A DNA stretch of 64,000 nucleotides, taken from Candidatus Planktophila versatilis. Lineage in GTDB: Bacteria; Actinomycetota; Actinomycetes; Nanopelagicales; Nanopelagicaceae. The stretch's first letter is position 1. Every line of letters starts with the position of its first letter. Under the pieces are notes generated by a model. The model saw only the letters and a program-made list of their open reading frames with translations, was not told the DNA's origin and did not search any database. Shown here piece by piece: positions 63,410-64,000 of the stretch. The position numbers and the translations under genes were made by a program. The DNA lies in the NCBI RefSeq assembly GCF_002288265.1, contig NZ_CP016778.1, positions 248,001 to 312,000 of the forward strand, written 5' to 3'.

Positions 63410-64000
63410 CGCCGCTAGAACTCCCTCTTAAAGATGGAGTTCATTTAATCGATCCGCCGGTAGTTCTGGCGCCGATGGCCGGAATTACCAACGCACCATT
63501 TCGCATGCTCTGCCGCGAACAAGGCGCAGGTTTATTTGTCTCGGAAATGGTGACTGCGCGCGCATTACTAGAGCGCATCCCGGAAACACTTCGCATGATT
63601 GAACCAGGTGCGGGCGAGTGGCCACGTTCGGTGCAGCTCTATAGCGTTGATCCACACCATATGGCCGAAGCGGTCAAAATGATTGGGCGCGAGAATCTAG
63701 CTGATCATATTGATATGAACTTTGGTTGCCCGGTTCCGAAAGTTACTCGTAAAGGTGGGGGAGCAGCGCTTCCCTTTAAACGTAATCTTTTTCGTGAAAT
63801 TGTGAAAGCTGCAGTAGAAAACGCAAAGCCTTATGGAATTCCAGTCACAGTCAAGATGCGTATTGGTATCGATTCAGATCACCACACTTACTTAGAGGCA
63901 GCAAAGTCAGCCGCTGACTTAGGTGTTGCTTGGGTGGCTTTGCATGCGCGCACCGCCCAGCAAATGTATGAAGGTAAATCTGATTGGTCTGCCATTGCCC
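63379..64000 (+). CDS. dusB: tRNA-dihydrouridine synthase, partial
   Basis: N-terminal 207 residues of a Dus flavoenzyme: [53 protein letters not shown] (catalytic Cys), [10 protein letters not shown]. Runs off the right edge. The ATG overlaps the glyS end by 31 nt. Reduces specific uridines in the tRNA D loop. Confidence 0.9.
   Translation, partial: MASTSSTRLLAPLELPLKDGVHLIDPPVVLAPMAGITNAPFRMLCREQGAGLFVSEMVTARALLERIPETLRMIEPGAGEWPRSVQLYSVDPHHMAEAVKMIGRENLADHIDMNFGCPVPKVTRKGGGAALPFKRNLFREIVKAAVENAKPYGIPVTVKMRIGIDSDHHTYLEAAKSAADLGVAWVALHARTAQQMYEGKSDWSAIA

Overview
The window looks like chromosome from a small-genome, moderately low-GC actinobacterium, most likely a freshwater Nanopelagicales (acI / Planktophila-type) cell. 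This is inferred from gene content. Actinobacterial families are present (DUF3052, DUF4032, zinc-ribbon coiled-coil protein plus RNase H/phosphatase fusion, homodimeric AceE, GlnA2 next to NadE and PanB, long-form LeuA). There is also a heliorhodopsin, gene spacing is very tight, and many genes have a TANNNT box 6-7 nt before the start codon (leaderless transcripts). I saw no rRNA, IS element, CRISPR array or integrase gene.

Layout. 1-18,260 is ordinary core: an ABC-2 exporter, hydrolase, AI-2E exporter, DUF4032 protein, thioredoxin/TPR protein, MFS, aceE, DUF3052, peroxiredoxin, tRNA-Val, two secreted metalloproteases that share an N-terminal module, CopC-like protein, zinc-ribbon protein, RNase H/phosphatase, TerC and a CBS protein. 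RNase P RNA (rnpB) follows at 18,275-18,643.

18,618-30,345 is the unusual part: an accretion island at the 3' end of rnpB. The last ~25 nt of rnpB recur as exact or decayed direct repeats at about 20,328, 22,567, 23,318, 23,792, 28,006, 28,779 and 29,990. They divide the region into cassettes. Cargo is mostly exported: three DUF305 proteins, two small His-containing membrane proteins, two BNR/sortilin-like proteins (one with a stop), a Rieske protein, two NlpC/P60 hydrolases and an LmeA-like lipid-binding protein. Three cassettes end in a repeated non-coding module: rnpB tail, palindrome GTTACTGCRRGTAAC, two short terminator-hairpin RNAs (six copies in all, with covarying stems), and in two modules a 75-nt tRNA-like RNA with encoded CCA, a conserved hairpin and a tetraloop terminator. 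The hairpin loop is fully complementary to the tRNA-like anticodon loop, and the short RNAs carry a matching segment. This is my best candidate for an undescribed system.

28,500-36,285 holds sugar-acid type catabolic genes (ABM, enolase-superfamily dehydratase, rhamnose mutarotase, VOC, SDR, DMT exporter, amidohydrolase, Gfo/Idh/MocA) and a P450 broken by an in-frame TAG. 36,300-45,998 has AlkD, a manganese (yybP-ykoY) riboswitch driving a second terC, small membrane and GNAT genes, SDR, PLP decarboxylase, GabT and a MalT-like LuxR regulator. 46,005-55,650 has tgt, an M13 peptidase divergent from a MarR gene with an operator between them, a Lys/Arg/Ala-rich histone-like protein, MFS, panB, nadE and glnA2. 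55,690-64,000 has a structured sRNA candidate, heliorhodopsin, a leucine attenuator with leuA, recO, uppS, a Zur-type regulator with a ZIP transporter and a perfect Zur/Fur box, glyS and the start of a dus gene.
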